Assembly (NCBI GenBank): GCA_017654935.2 | Contig: CM065699.1 | Coordinates: 19,968,084 to 20,032,083 of the forward strand | From: Phymorhynchus buccinoides | Taxonomy: Eukaryota; Mollusca; Gastropoda; Neogastropoda; Raphitomidae | Direction: 5' to 3' | DNA length: 64,000 nucleotides | In this document: positions 1-11,600 of the stretch, one piece after another | How the letters are laid out: every line of letters starts with the position of its first letter | How positions within the stretch are numbered: the stretch's first letter is position 1 | Notes under the pieces: model-generated | Seen by the model: the letters and a program-made list of their open reading frames with translations, nothing else | What the model was told of the DNA's origin: nothing | Databases searched by the model: none | Program-made: the position numbers and the translations under genes

Positions 1-27
1 CACAATAATTTATTAAATGTGTGTCAG

Positions 28-142
28 GTGTGCATCAAACTTCCAAATTACGCATCCAAGGGTGTGCTGCTTCTGTCACTGTTGACTGCTTCAACGGACA
101 TCATGCAAGTACTGCAAGAACAGGATGCCAGCTTGGTCCAAG
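28..142 (+). CDS. ZNFX1: ZNFX1 exon A (N-terminal region)
   Basis: Acceptor CAG at 25-27 and donor GTGAGG at 143. It reads [12 protein letters not shown] onward in frame from 28 and leaves one base (G) of a split codon. The Leu-rich helical text resembles the N-terminal region of ZNFX1 upstream of the helicase, but the segment is short and poorly conserved. It is supported mainly because its phase joins exactly to the exon at 2478. The GTG/ATG triplets just upstream lie in the intron and are not a start codon. Confidence 0.75.
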
Positions 143-3100
143 GTGAGGTTTTGCTTCTTTTTACATGTCAATCTCTCTTTGGGGTGTTTATATTGATTAT
201 CTCCAGGTCTTAGGGAATCGCGGACACAGATGCTAAGTTCCGAGTGGATGACGAATCTTCAGTCTATCAGGGAGAGAAGAAGCTGCCGACATAATGAAAG
301 TGAGATGGAAACCAGCTAACTAAAAATGGGTACCACAAAATACCGGATAGTTTACAATAATTTTTTGTTTGTTTGTTTTTTTGGCTGTCCCATCTTCTGG
401 GCTGTACAGTGGCGTTGCTCCCACACCGCTCGTTCCGAATCCCAATTCGCAGCTACACCCGGGTTTGTTCAAGTCGCAGAAACCGAGACCAGCAGTCCAA
501 GGGGAGCGAATCTATGTTAGGCCGTCAGGAGGCAACCAACCGAGGAGACACTGCACTTCTGCTGAGTCACTTCGGTGGAGTTCAGTGGAGCCTGTTCAGG
601 ACACCACCTACTAAGCCCCCTACTGACGACACTATTCTCTTAGTCGTGGAGCCAGCGTGAGTGAGGTCCTCCTCTGAGGGCGCCACCACGACCGTCCACC
701 GACAGCTCCCCAGAACACACTGATCCCCATGACTTTGACCCGAACGCACCAAGGCATAGACTGGATTGGAAACCGAAACTGAGGTCACCATGAGAGCAGG
801 GCATGCAAAGCCACAGAATTTGAGACATTTTTAATTTTATGATTGATGGAAAATGAGGACGATGATGATGATGCTATGGAGTTCCATATCGGTCTGAGAC
901 TGCATGGCAGGGCTGTATTCTACGCTTCCTTTCATAATGATATCCCGGCGTTAACCAGGCCCGAGAACTACAGACACCTGCAGTGTTGGTCTTGCAATTA
1001 GAGCAACACTCTCAGAATCGCATCCGTTAAGCGGATGAAACTCGACTGTGTGGTTTCAGTCTTCCCATTGAGCCCATAGCCACCCACTCTGGGTTGGAGT
1101 CGGTCCAGGACTGAAAAAACCCTCGCCTCTGATGGGATTCGAACCTAAGACCTCCCAGCCAGTAGTCCGCGGCGCTAACCACTATACCATGGCGGCTTTC
1201 TTGGTCCCTATATAATCCTTCTTATGGCAAAACATTATTTTTTTAAATTTCAAAATATCGGCAATCTCAAAATCAAATTTCAATCCTTTCAATTTGACTT
1301 ATATCATCACAACTCGCATACAACAACAGATACAGGAAAAGACCAGTATTATTGCAGAGAACTGCCAAGTTGGGCCTGAACATTTACCAGGGAAAGAGCC
1401 AGGTCCTGAAGGTGAACGCTGCCAGTGCAACTCCCATCGTGCTCAAAGGCGAAGTGTTAGAAGAGGTAGACAGGTTCACCTACCTTGGCAGTGCCATTGA
1501 CAAGCAAGGAAGGACAGATGCTGATGTGAAGATCAGAATCAGCAAGGCCAGGGCAGCTTTCCTCCAACTTAAGAACGTGTGGGCTTCCAGAGACCTGTCA
1601 GTCAACATCAAGATCAGGCTCTTCAATACAAATGTAAAGTCCGTTCTGCTCTATGGGGCCGAGACGTGGAGGACCACAGTATTATGTCTGTCAATCAGTT
1701 AAAGGACATAGAAACACAGCTTGTGTGTAAGTACCGTATTTTACTGACTATAAGGCGCGCCTGATTATTATTTTGACACAAAATTCAGATTTTGTTACTC
1801 TATTTCCTTACTATTTTATCAGTCACATTATAAGGCGCAGAGATCGCAGTCTGGGAGAAAAAGTATCGCCTTATAGTCCGTAAAATATGGTAATATATTT
1901 ATTGGTGATACGTTGGCTACATAGCTTTTGGCGGACTTGTTAGATGCTGGGGCGGAAGTGCACGCTGCTCATATCTAATTAGCACCAAGGGCGTTAACTC
2001 TTATACTAACAACAAAGCACATGGTAACAACTACAAGGAAGATCCAGACCTTCCTCAACAACTGTCTGAGGAAAATCCTCTGAGTGCGCTGGCCTGACAC
2101 CATCAGCAATGAGGAACTGTGTAGCGACAGCAGCCTGCAGGGGTGGAGATCCAACAGCGCCGCTGGAGATGGATTGGTCACACTCTCCGCGAGCCAGCCA
2201 CCAACACAACAAGGCAAGCCGTCAGGGGGAACCCCCATGGGAAAAGGAGGAGAGGCCGGCTGAGGAACACCTGGCGACGCGACCTGGAGGCCCTAACCCT
2301 AACCCTAAGATGATGGGCCTGACCTGGGGACAGCTGGAGAGAATGGCCCAGGACAGAAACAGCTGGAGGGGTCTTGTTGATGGCCTATGCCCTGGGAGGG
2401 GCGATAGGCGAAAAAGTAAGTAGGTAAATTTTGACTTACCGCATTTCCACTGTAATTGTAATAATGATTATACCCAGGTCTCAAGGACTTGCTGACACAG
2501 TGTCAAGAATGCATGACCAGCCTCCAATCCAGCGGGAGTGAGAGAGGGGCTAAAGCCAATGGCGACAAAGCTAGAGAGCGGCGACGGCCTAACGAGGATG
2601 ATGACATACCCCCTGACGATTTCTCTACATTACCCATCTTCCCATGTTCTCGGGACATGGATTGGAACGAGAAGATTTTCTTGAGGTTAGCAATAATTGT
2701 TTTTTTTATATGAAAAGATTATTTTTTATATATTGCACACAATTCAGGGTATCATTTAAGGAAAATCGAAATGGAAACTAATTACGAAATATTTTGTTAG
2801 TGTGAATAAAGAAAAAAAAAGGGGAAAATATGTAGGAAAAGTGAAACAGGGATGAAACAAAAAGTTTAGTGTTTCATGTTTTTTAAAGCTGTCTGAAGAG
2901 TTGTAAAACAAGGAAGTTTTGAACATGCGTGTGAAAAGCAACATAAAAAATGAACCTATCTTTTATCTTACCAAATTTACCATAAGTACCAGCGGTTATT
3001 CTTAATGTATTTAGTTACATTAGTTCATTGATGAAGTGATAAATTGTCATGTTATTTATATGTTGTCATTCTTTTGTTATTGTTGAGAAAAAAAAGATTG

Positions 3101-4710
3101 CTGCTTATAAAATCCTGACAGTTGCCTACTTAAAACAAAACTTCTAGATTATTCCTTTGTTCCTTTGGATTAATTTGATTAAATCATCTCTTATGCTTTC
3201 AGGGCAAACAAAAAAGATAAAAATGATGATTAGAGAAATCAGATCAGATGCTGCTTAATATCTTTTTTATTTATTGGCCACTGCAATGACTGCCTTTTGC
3301 AAGAGTGAATGCCCTTGGTAGATGCTTGGGTACTGACCAGCAAGGGCATAACTCTCACCAATAACCCTATTTGAGGCCACTGCGATCACTGCCTTTTGCA
3401 AGAGTGAATGCCCTTTTCAATACTGACCAGCAAGGGCTTAACTCTCGCTGTCAAGGGCGTTAATAACCCTAGTTGCAGTGGCCAGTAGGATGAACACAAT
3501 CTCCAGAAGTATTGTTCTTTGCGTCTCTCTCTAGTTTTTCCATTGCTTGAAATTGCTCTTTGTTTTTCGTTCCTAGGTAGATGCGAAGGGGTGTATTAGT
3601 AGTAATGATTTCGTCTTCTTCTTCTGTGTTCCCAGGCCATATGGCCGTAATTATAATGGGTGGAGTACGTATGTGTCTGTTTTTCAGTTTTCACTGGTCT
3701 CCCCTCTGCATTCAGTCAATACATTCTGATTTCAGAGGAGCTCAAAAGAGAAAATTATTTTGAAGATTTTGTTTCAAAAACAGGGAGGACAATGGGCCAT
3801 ATAAGGCAGAAAAATTCTAGATGATTGTCAGAAGAGGATAAGGTAGAGTCAAATAGAATGACAGCACAGAACTTCCAGAAGGTGGGGGAACTATTTGTAC
3901 TGAAAGATCCCCCCGGGTATCCCCACGGGGAAACATGTTTGTCAGTTTCCATTGTATGCTTCATTGCTTCGTTATAAAAATCCTCTTCTTTATGGTGTTC
4001 AGGGCAAACAAAGAAACGGGGTCGTACCGCGACATGAACCATTACCTGGACGTGCAGTTCAGGCTGCTGAGGGAGGACTACATCCGCCCGCTGCGAGATG
4101 GCATCAACCAGTACAAGCACATGAAGGAGAAGGGAGAGAGCTTCAAGAGAAACTCAGACCTCAGGTAGCTAGTCAGGGCCTGTCCACATTAGATCCTCAA
4201 TCCGTAAGTTCTGCATCGCGTAAAGTTTGTTTTACGTCCTCTTTTTTTATCTTTTTTTTTTATCCCCCTTGCAAAGAAGGTTCTCTTCTTCCATAATGCA
4301 TGTTACAACAAGACAATATTCTTTTAGAGAACTAAATAACACAATGATTAATTCAATCATACTGAATAGCCATTTACGTCCTCTTTGTCGTGAGGCATGT
4401 GGGACGTTGCTATGAATACAGATGGGTATAAAGGTTCTGCATGGAAACCCATTCACTTATGTATAAGCTGAAGCGGAAACTCGTCCGCAATCTTATCCCC
4501 TCCGCTTATTTCTTATATAAGTGAATGGGGTTTCCTTACGGAACTTATGGATTACAAATTTAATTAGCTCAGGCCTTTAGTCACTAAATCAGAGATGTCG
4601 GAATACTCAAATGTGTGTGTGTGTGTGTGTGTTCCCCACAGAATTTGTGGATTACAAATTTAATTATCTCAGGCCTTTAGTCACTAAATCAGAGATGTCG
4701 GAATACCCAA

Positions 4711-4769
<59 letters not shown>

Positions 4770-7700
4770 CCCTACGGAACTTGCGGATTGCAAATTTAAT
4801 TAGCTCAGGCTTTTAGTCACTAAATAAGAGATGTCAGAATGACCAAATGTGTGTGTGTGGGGGGGTGTAGAACTTGCGGATTGCAAATTTAATGTGCTCA
4901 GGTCTTTAGCAACTAAATCAGATGTCAGAATCTACTGCTCCCCAAATGTGTGTGTGTGTGTGTGTGTGTGTACATGTGTGTGTGTGTGTGTAAGTGTGCT
5001 TGTGCATCTGCATGCGTGTGTGAGCGTACCTTGCAGCTGTAACACAGAAATAATTATGTTCACCCAGTTAAGTCCTTTTTTTATGTAAACGCATATTATT
5101 ATTAGAAACAGATTTACACAACGTCTTGGAGAAGCGTTATGTGACTGGCCACTTAATGTTTTCGTTGCAGACTCTACCAGAATGTGCAGATCATCAACAT
5201 GGTGTGCAAGGACTCTCTGGAGCACCGGTTACAGATCCAGATGACCCCGGATCTGAAGAGGATCCGCTGGCTGGCATCCAAGAGGTTTCTGTTCGGGTCC
5301 CTGGTCTGTCTGAGCAAAGATGACTTCCAAACTATTTTCTTCGCTGTTGTCACCAACAGAGACATCAAGGACCTGGAAAAGGCAAGAGTATCGTTTCTTT
5401 TTCTTGTTTTTTCTTCTTCTTCTTTTTTTTCCTTCCTTCATTTCTTCATGCTTTAACCCTTTCACCGCCAATGTCGCATTTATGCACCACAATGGCTTAC
5501 AACCCAACCCATGTCACTAAAAGGCATCAAATCTGGACCTGCTATCCAAAGAGCCTACTTTTTTTAAATTTTGGGAGGTAAGGATAGGCCTAATGTTATG
5601 CATGTCGCAGAGGAAATCCCAATATTGCAGAATTTTTTTTCTCTACCCAGTTAAGTTTACTGGTGTTTTTTTGCTGAAAAATGGCTTGCGGCGAAAGGGT
5701 TAATCAGTTTATATTTTAAAGACCCACTGACCCACTATGATTAATTAAGTCCCTTGTTGTTTTTTCCTGGGTAGTTATGACCCACATACAAATGCCCCCA
5801 ACTTCAAATTGAGGCTGCTCTTTAACATGATGTTTCGTTTTCAATTTGGGGGCATTTGTATGGGAGTCAAACCTGGTCAAAACAAGATTTCTTACCAGCT
5901 ATAAGAGGGAAAACACGTAAAACCCGTGATTTTAACACGTGATCTGGTAGGTCTTTAAGGTTGAAGATTAAAATGCCTCTTGACTGCCACATAACATATC
6001 GCTTGTATACTTCGATTCTTGTTTACATTTTCCTGTTTCTATTTTTTAGTCCCCGAGCCGAAGGTTCGGGGAGCTATTGTTTTTGTCTGGTCCGTCCGTC
6101 CGTCCGTCCGTCCGTCCGGCGTGCCTCTGTCCGTCTGGCGTATCCGTCGTCCGGCTTTCTCAAAAACTATTCAGTCTATCAGCATCAAATTTGGTATACT
6201 AGTTTGCCAAGATGCAAGCTATCCACTGATGTATTTAGTTTTACATTAAGGTCAAGGTCGCGCCAGTTACGGGGTTCAAACCCCCAAACACATAATCGCT
6301 AATATCTCGTGAAGTTTTGCATGTATTTTAATGCATTTTTTTTCACAACATTTCTTGATGAATGGTCTATAACATAGCTGTCATGAATCTTTCTGTGCGT
6401 GCGTGTGCGCATGATCGCGCGCGCTCAAATCACGGGTCCGAACCCCAAGACTATTCAGTTACGTGCTGTTTTGATGCGTTTTTATGTAGTTACGTGCTGT
6501 TTTGATGCGTTTTTATGTATGTGTACAGCCGACACATTCTGATTTCTGAGTAGCTCGGCGATGCTGCGAGGGGATTTTGCAGCCGCTCGGCGTTGCACTT
6601 TTTTTTTTCTTTTTTTTCTATTGCTTGCTTGAAAGATGCAGAAGCCTGTATTGAGCTTGCCGTAATTTGTGCGTGATAAGGCAATTTTGTTTTTTATAAT
6701 TTGGACCTATGCGCTAAATAAATGAGGATGCCCTATTAGTGAACAAAATCGTGAGAAGGGAGGCAACAATTGCTGTGCTCAGTACAGTATACTGTGAGTC
6801 TAGACATCGAAAGTGGCAACGAGTCGCCGATACGACAAATACTCACGTTAAAATGCTTCAAAATCCCTATTATCGTCCAAGATACCGTCCAACAGATAAC
6901 CCTCCTTTGGATGTAAAAAGCATCGTTGTAGAGCTTAAAATGGCATAATTTTTATTAGTTTTCGCCAAGAACATTCCAAGCACAACAACAGGAAGTAGCA
7001 CAAATGGAAGTTTAATTATTTGAAAGGGGGGCCAACTCTCGTTTATGACAGCAATAATGGCAGTCAGCAAGCATTTACTAGATGCATACGGGCTTCAAAG
7101 TTTAATTTTCTTTTGCGAGGGCACCTTTTTCTTTAACTTTTTTTCTTCAGATTTTTCTTGAAAATTGCCCTATTCGCCTTATGCACACAAACGCCTAATG
7201 ATCCGAAAAATACGGTACTCTTATGTACTCTTATCCCTTAACTCTCTTGTGCGGTGAATGGTCGGGAATGTTAAAAAAAAAATCGGATCGGAAACGTCTA
7301 GAACGTTCGGGAATGTACGGATTCCACGTGGCCGGTTTGGGCGCTTCCATTTTGTTTCTATCACATGGCAGTCACGTGAGCGCTTCAGCCTCGCTTTCGC
7401 TATAGATTACACTTCCGTCCTGTTGCTTGCAATGGCTTCTAGGCCGATTGGTTTGAAAGATATGAATTTTTGAAAATTAGTGACCGACTTCGGCATTTTC
7501 GCGATTTTTCCAATATGGATGACGAACAGTTATGGCGTCCATTGACTGAGGAAAGCGATGAATAGTCGTATTTTTGTGATAAGATGGGACTTATGAGATC
7601 GTGAAGTGATGAGTAAGGAGTGTATTCTGACCTATTTCGGCAGCAAGCTTGTTTTTGTTCGATTGATGCAAATTTTTGAAGTCGTATTACTGACATCGGC

Positions 7701-8658
7701 ATTTTCCCGACTTTTACATCATGGATGATGAATCGTTATTGCATCCACTGAGTGATGACAGCGATGAAAATTCCTTTTTTTTGTGAAAGATAGGAATTAT
7801 AAGATCGTGAAGTGAAAGGGTAAGTGAATGATTTTGATCTACATTTCCATTTCAATCGTCTTAGGCTTCACCAGTCTGCAAAAGTAGGCAGTGAATGACT
7901 AGTGAATGCAGTTTGCGAATACACTTTGGCATTTTGATTTTTTTTGTGGAGCCATGCATCCCCATAACATCTTGAAATTCATTTTGCAAATCAGACAGAC
8001 ATCTCGGCAACACATTCAAAACCAAAAAGTACACAAACTCTGCTAGGGTATATTTTATTTTATTATTTTTCTGACGCTACCCCTCCTTTTGTGTGGAGTG
8101 ACGTCCCTTGGGCTAGGATTTCAGAGGTGATAGAGAGCACAGAGTGTCAGGCACAAGAGGGTTAATAAAAAAGATTTGTTCGTTCGTTTGTTCACATACA
8201 TTTTTGTTGGCCATTTCAGGGCATCGTACAGGTGTGTTTTGTGAGTGGTCTGGAGGAAGTGTTGGAGTTTTCGTCCAAAGATGTCTGCACCATGGCAGAA
8301 ACCACAGCCTACTTTGAGGCCTACCGCCATGTGTTGGAGGGACTGAGTGAGATGAAAGACTGCCTGCCTATGGCTAGGTATTATGCTAAACATATGGATC
8401 ATATTATTATCATCCATACTGATCGTGCTAAGAATTTAGAGAACCAGTCCCATCAGCGACACCCCCCCCCCCCCCCCAACAACTGGTGCCAAACCACCAG
8501 TTTCATGGAAACAAAAAACCCAATGAAAACCACAATATCAAAGCCCCTGTTGAACAATTTATCAGTCCTGGTAAAAATATTATCAGTTCCCGGGATTGAC
8601 AGGTCAATTTTCGTTCAGTATTTTGTTTTTGCAATCAGTATTTTACACGATCACTGTT

Positions 8659-8694
<36 letters not shown>

Positions 8695-11600
8695 GCTTAC
8701 TTTGAGGCCTACTGACATGTGCTGGAAGGACTGATTGAGATTAAAGACTCTGCCTATGACCAGATATTGCAGCAATTGAAATGATAATAATATGATGATG
8801 ATTATAGTGATTTACTGTCATTGTTGAAACTCAGTCATCAATCAGCTCTTAGATATGGTTTTATGGCCTTTGCTTTCGAGAGTAATTGTCAAACTAAGAG
8901 GCATGTTCACATCAGCGATTGCACTGGGGGGGGGGGGGGGGGGTAACTGATTTTACACCATCCCTGATACTAGTGGTCATCTATATGCAACAATGTCATG
9001 TTTGACATCTCCGCTTCAGATTAATTCCAGCTTAGTTGTCCTGAACAGCAGCCCCCTCTTCTGAGATCATTGTTGGACATGAATGACTAAAACACACACA
9101 CACACACACACATGCACACACACACGCACGCACACACACACACACACACACACCACACACACACGCACGCACGCACGCACGCACACACTTTTTGTGTTAT
9201 AGATGGCTTGATGTAAAAAAAAGCAAATCATTATTGCTTATTCAATGTTCCATCTGAAAATAAAATCTTTGACCCCGCCCCAATGATATTACTAATGATG
9301 GTGATCATAATGATGATCAAAACGATGAGAAAGCATGATTTATAGCATTGAACATCAAACAGCCAGACCTGCCTACTGCTACGATTTGGCCGTAGCAGCT
9401 ACGAAAAATAAAGCTTTGCTACGGAGCTACGGCAACCTTAACGTTGCTACGGAAAAAAAAAAATTGCCGCCGCATTTTATTTTTGCTTATGCCGTTCCCG
9501 GTTTTGTCTGTTTCTAAGAGCAGACGCCGTGTCACGCGCGATAACCTAGTCACTTCCGTTTTTATCAAAGTGACTGCGCATGCGTTCTTATTACTTTCTC
9601 TGAAAAAAAATGGCGGACTCCAGCAGCAGTAGCGATTCGGGAGATGTTTTGAAGAAAAACGAACCCAAACCAGAAAATGAAAATCATCTGGCACACCATC
9701 TTGTTCTAAGAAAAAACATTGGCCTGCCGCACAAGTTTTTAAAATAGCTTACACGGAGGAGTGGCCTTGCATCGTCAGAAGTTGACTCGGTGCGAACCAT
9801 GCTCGCTGCAGTGCAACCTCTGCCATGCGGACTTCTCTGTGAATCATGGCGGTAGAGACGATTGCCGTCAACACGTTCAATCGGCGAAACATATTAAGCA
9901 GTGCGTTTCGGCTCAGGAAGAGAACAAATCGATTGCCGTTGTTTGTGGATGCTACGGAAAAATTTGCCATGCTACTGAAAATTGATGGCTGGGCTACTGA
10001 TTGGGAAAATTCCAAGTAGGCAGGTCTGAACAGCGCTAAGTCCTCTCATCCTGTGTTGTCAGGTACCTGGTTGACTGTAAGACGGCCATCAAGCCTCCTC
10101 GGTATCTTCTGGCCAAGGGAGTCATGGACTTGTCGGCCATACTGAAACAGTCCTCAGGACTCAGAGCCTCCATGAATGCCTCCAACGTCATGGTCTTCAA
10201 CCCTGAACGATGGCCGCCTGTGGAACAAACCACCCTCAATGAATCCCAGGTAGGATTCGTATGCAGTGATGTCGGAGGCCCCAGTCCTAGGACATACGTA
10301 GTCCTTTTAACCCCTTGACTGCCACCAACGTATCACGTACTGACCTGATGACATCACTGTCAAATATTATAAGGGAGGTTCCACTGTAGTCCGAAACATA
10401 TGGTACATGCCTTACCCATTTTCGATTTATGATCTGGGAATGCAGAAGGAGAAGAAGAATGAACAAACGAACGAACGAACAAAATTGTATTTATAATAAT
10501 ACAGAAGAACCCAACATTGAAAACTTGTGAAGTTGTGAAAACTAGCATGGCTTATCTCTGTGTGTGCAGATGGAGGCAAAACAGAACAGGCCCTCAAGCC
10601 AAGGAAAAGTCTGAATTTCAATCCTAGGGATTCTCAACGGGCACGCAAGCAAAACCTACACTTGATCCTGAAGGTATATATAGCTCTGATGTTACTTATC
10701 TCTGTGTGTGCAGATGGAGGCAGTTGACCGCAGCCCTCACCAAGGAGCTGACCATCATTCCATGTGGACCTCCGGGCACCGGTTTCAAAACCTAGAATGG
10801 CCTAATATTAGCACACCTCTTATCTAATGTGTGTGCAGATGGCAGTATTTTCAGTCCTTGAAAACAGCAGCTCACCAAGGAGTCTGACCATTTCATTCAG
10901 GGACCTCCGGGCACCCTGCAGAAACCTAACATTGGCCTGAAGGTGGCTCATGTCTTATCTCTGTGTGTGCAGATGGAGGCAGTGAGAACAGCCCTCACCA
11001 AGGAGCTGACCATCATCCAGGGACCTCCGGGCACCGGCAAAACCTACGTTGGCCTGAAGGTGGCTCATGTCTTATCTCTGTGTGTGCAGATGGAGGCAGT
11101 GAAAACAGCCCTCACCAAGGAGCTGACCATCATCCAGGGACCTCCGGGCACCGGCAAAACCTACGTTGGCCTGAAGGTGGCTCATGTCTTATCTCTGTGT
11201 GTGCAGATGGAGGCAGTGAAAACAGCCCTCACCAAGGAGCTGACCATCATCCAGGGACCTCCGGGCACCGGCAAAACCTACGTTGGCCTGAAGGTGGCTC
11301 ATGTCTTGCTGGACAACAGACAGGTGTGGACAGGTAAACAAAGATATATTTATTTATTTATTTGCCATTCCCATTTCTCGCCTTCACTTGAAATCGGAAT
11401 GATGAATTAAAAGTATTTCCATGTTTATTAACCGTAATTTTCGGACTATAAGGCAATATTTTTTTCTCAAATTTCAACCTATGCACCTAATAAACGAGGG
11501 CGCCCTATTAGTGAACAAAATCGTGAGAAGAGAGGCAACGATTGCCGTGCTCAGTACAGTCTACTGTGAGTCACAACATCGAAAGTGGTAACGAGTCGCC

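Noticed and set aside
1100..1198. Functional tRNA gene on the minus strand
   Set aside because: A and B boxes are present but the acceptor stem does not close and a SINE body and tail follow.
2289..2307. Chromosome-end telomere
   Set aside because: Fewer than four CCCTAA units and embedded in LINE sequence inside an intron.
3196..3225. Exon C 5' edge copy (TTTCAGGGCAAACAAA)
   Set aside because: Only about 16 bases match; too short to separate from chance, so noted but not counted among the duplicated edges.
6045..6600. Protein-coding element in the CCGTCC repeat
   Set aside because: Frames differ between the two copies and run through the (CCGT)n tract; no domain.
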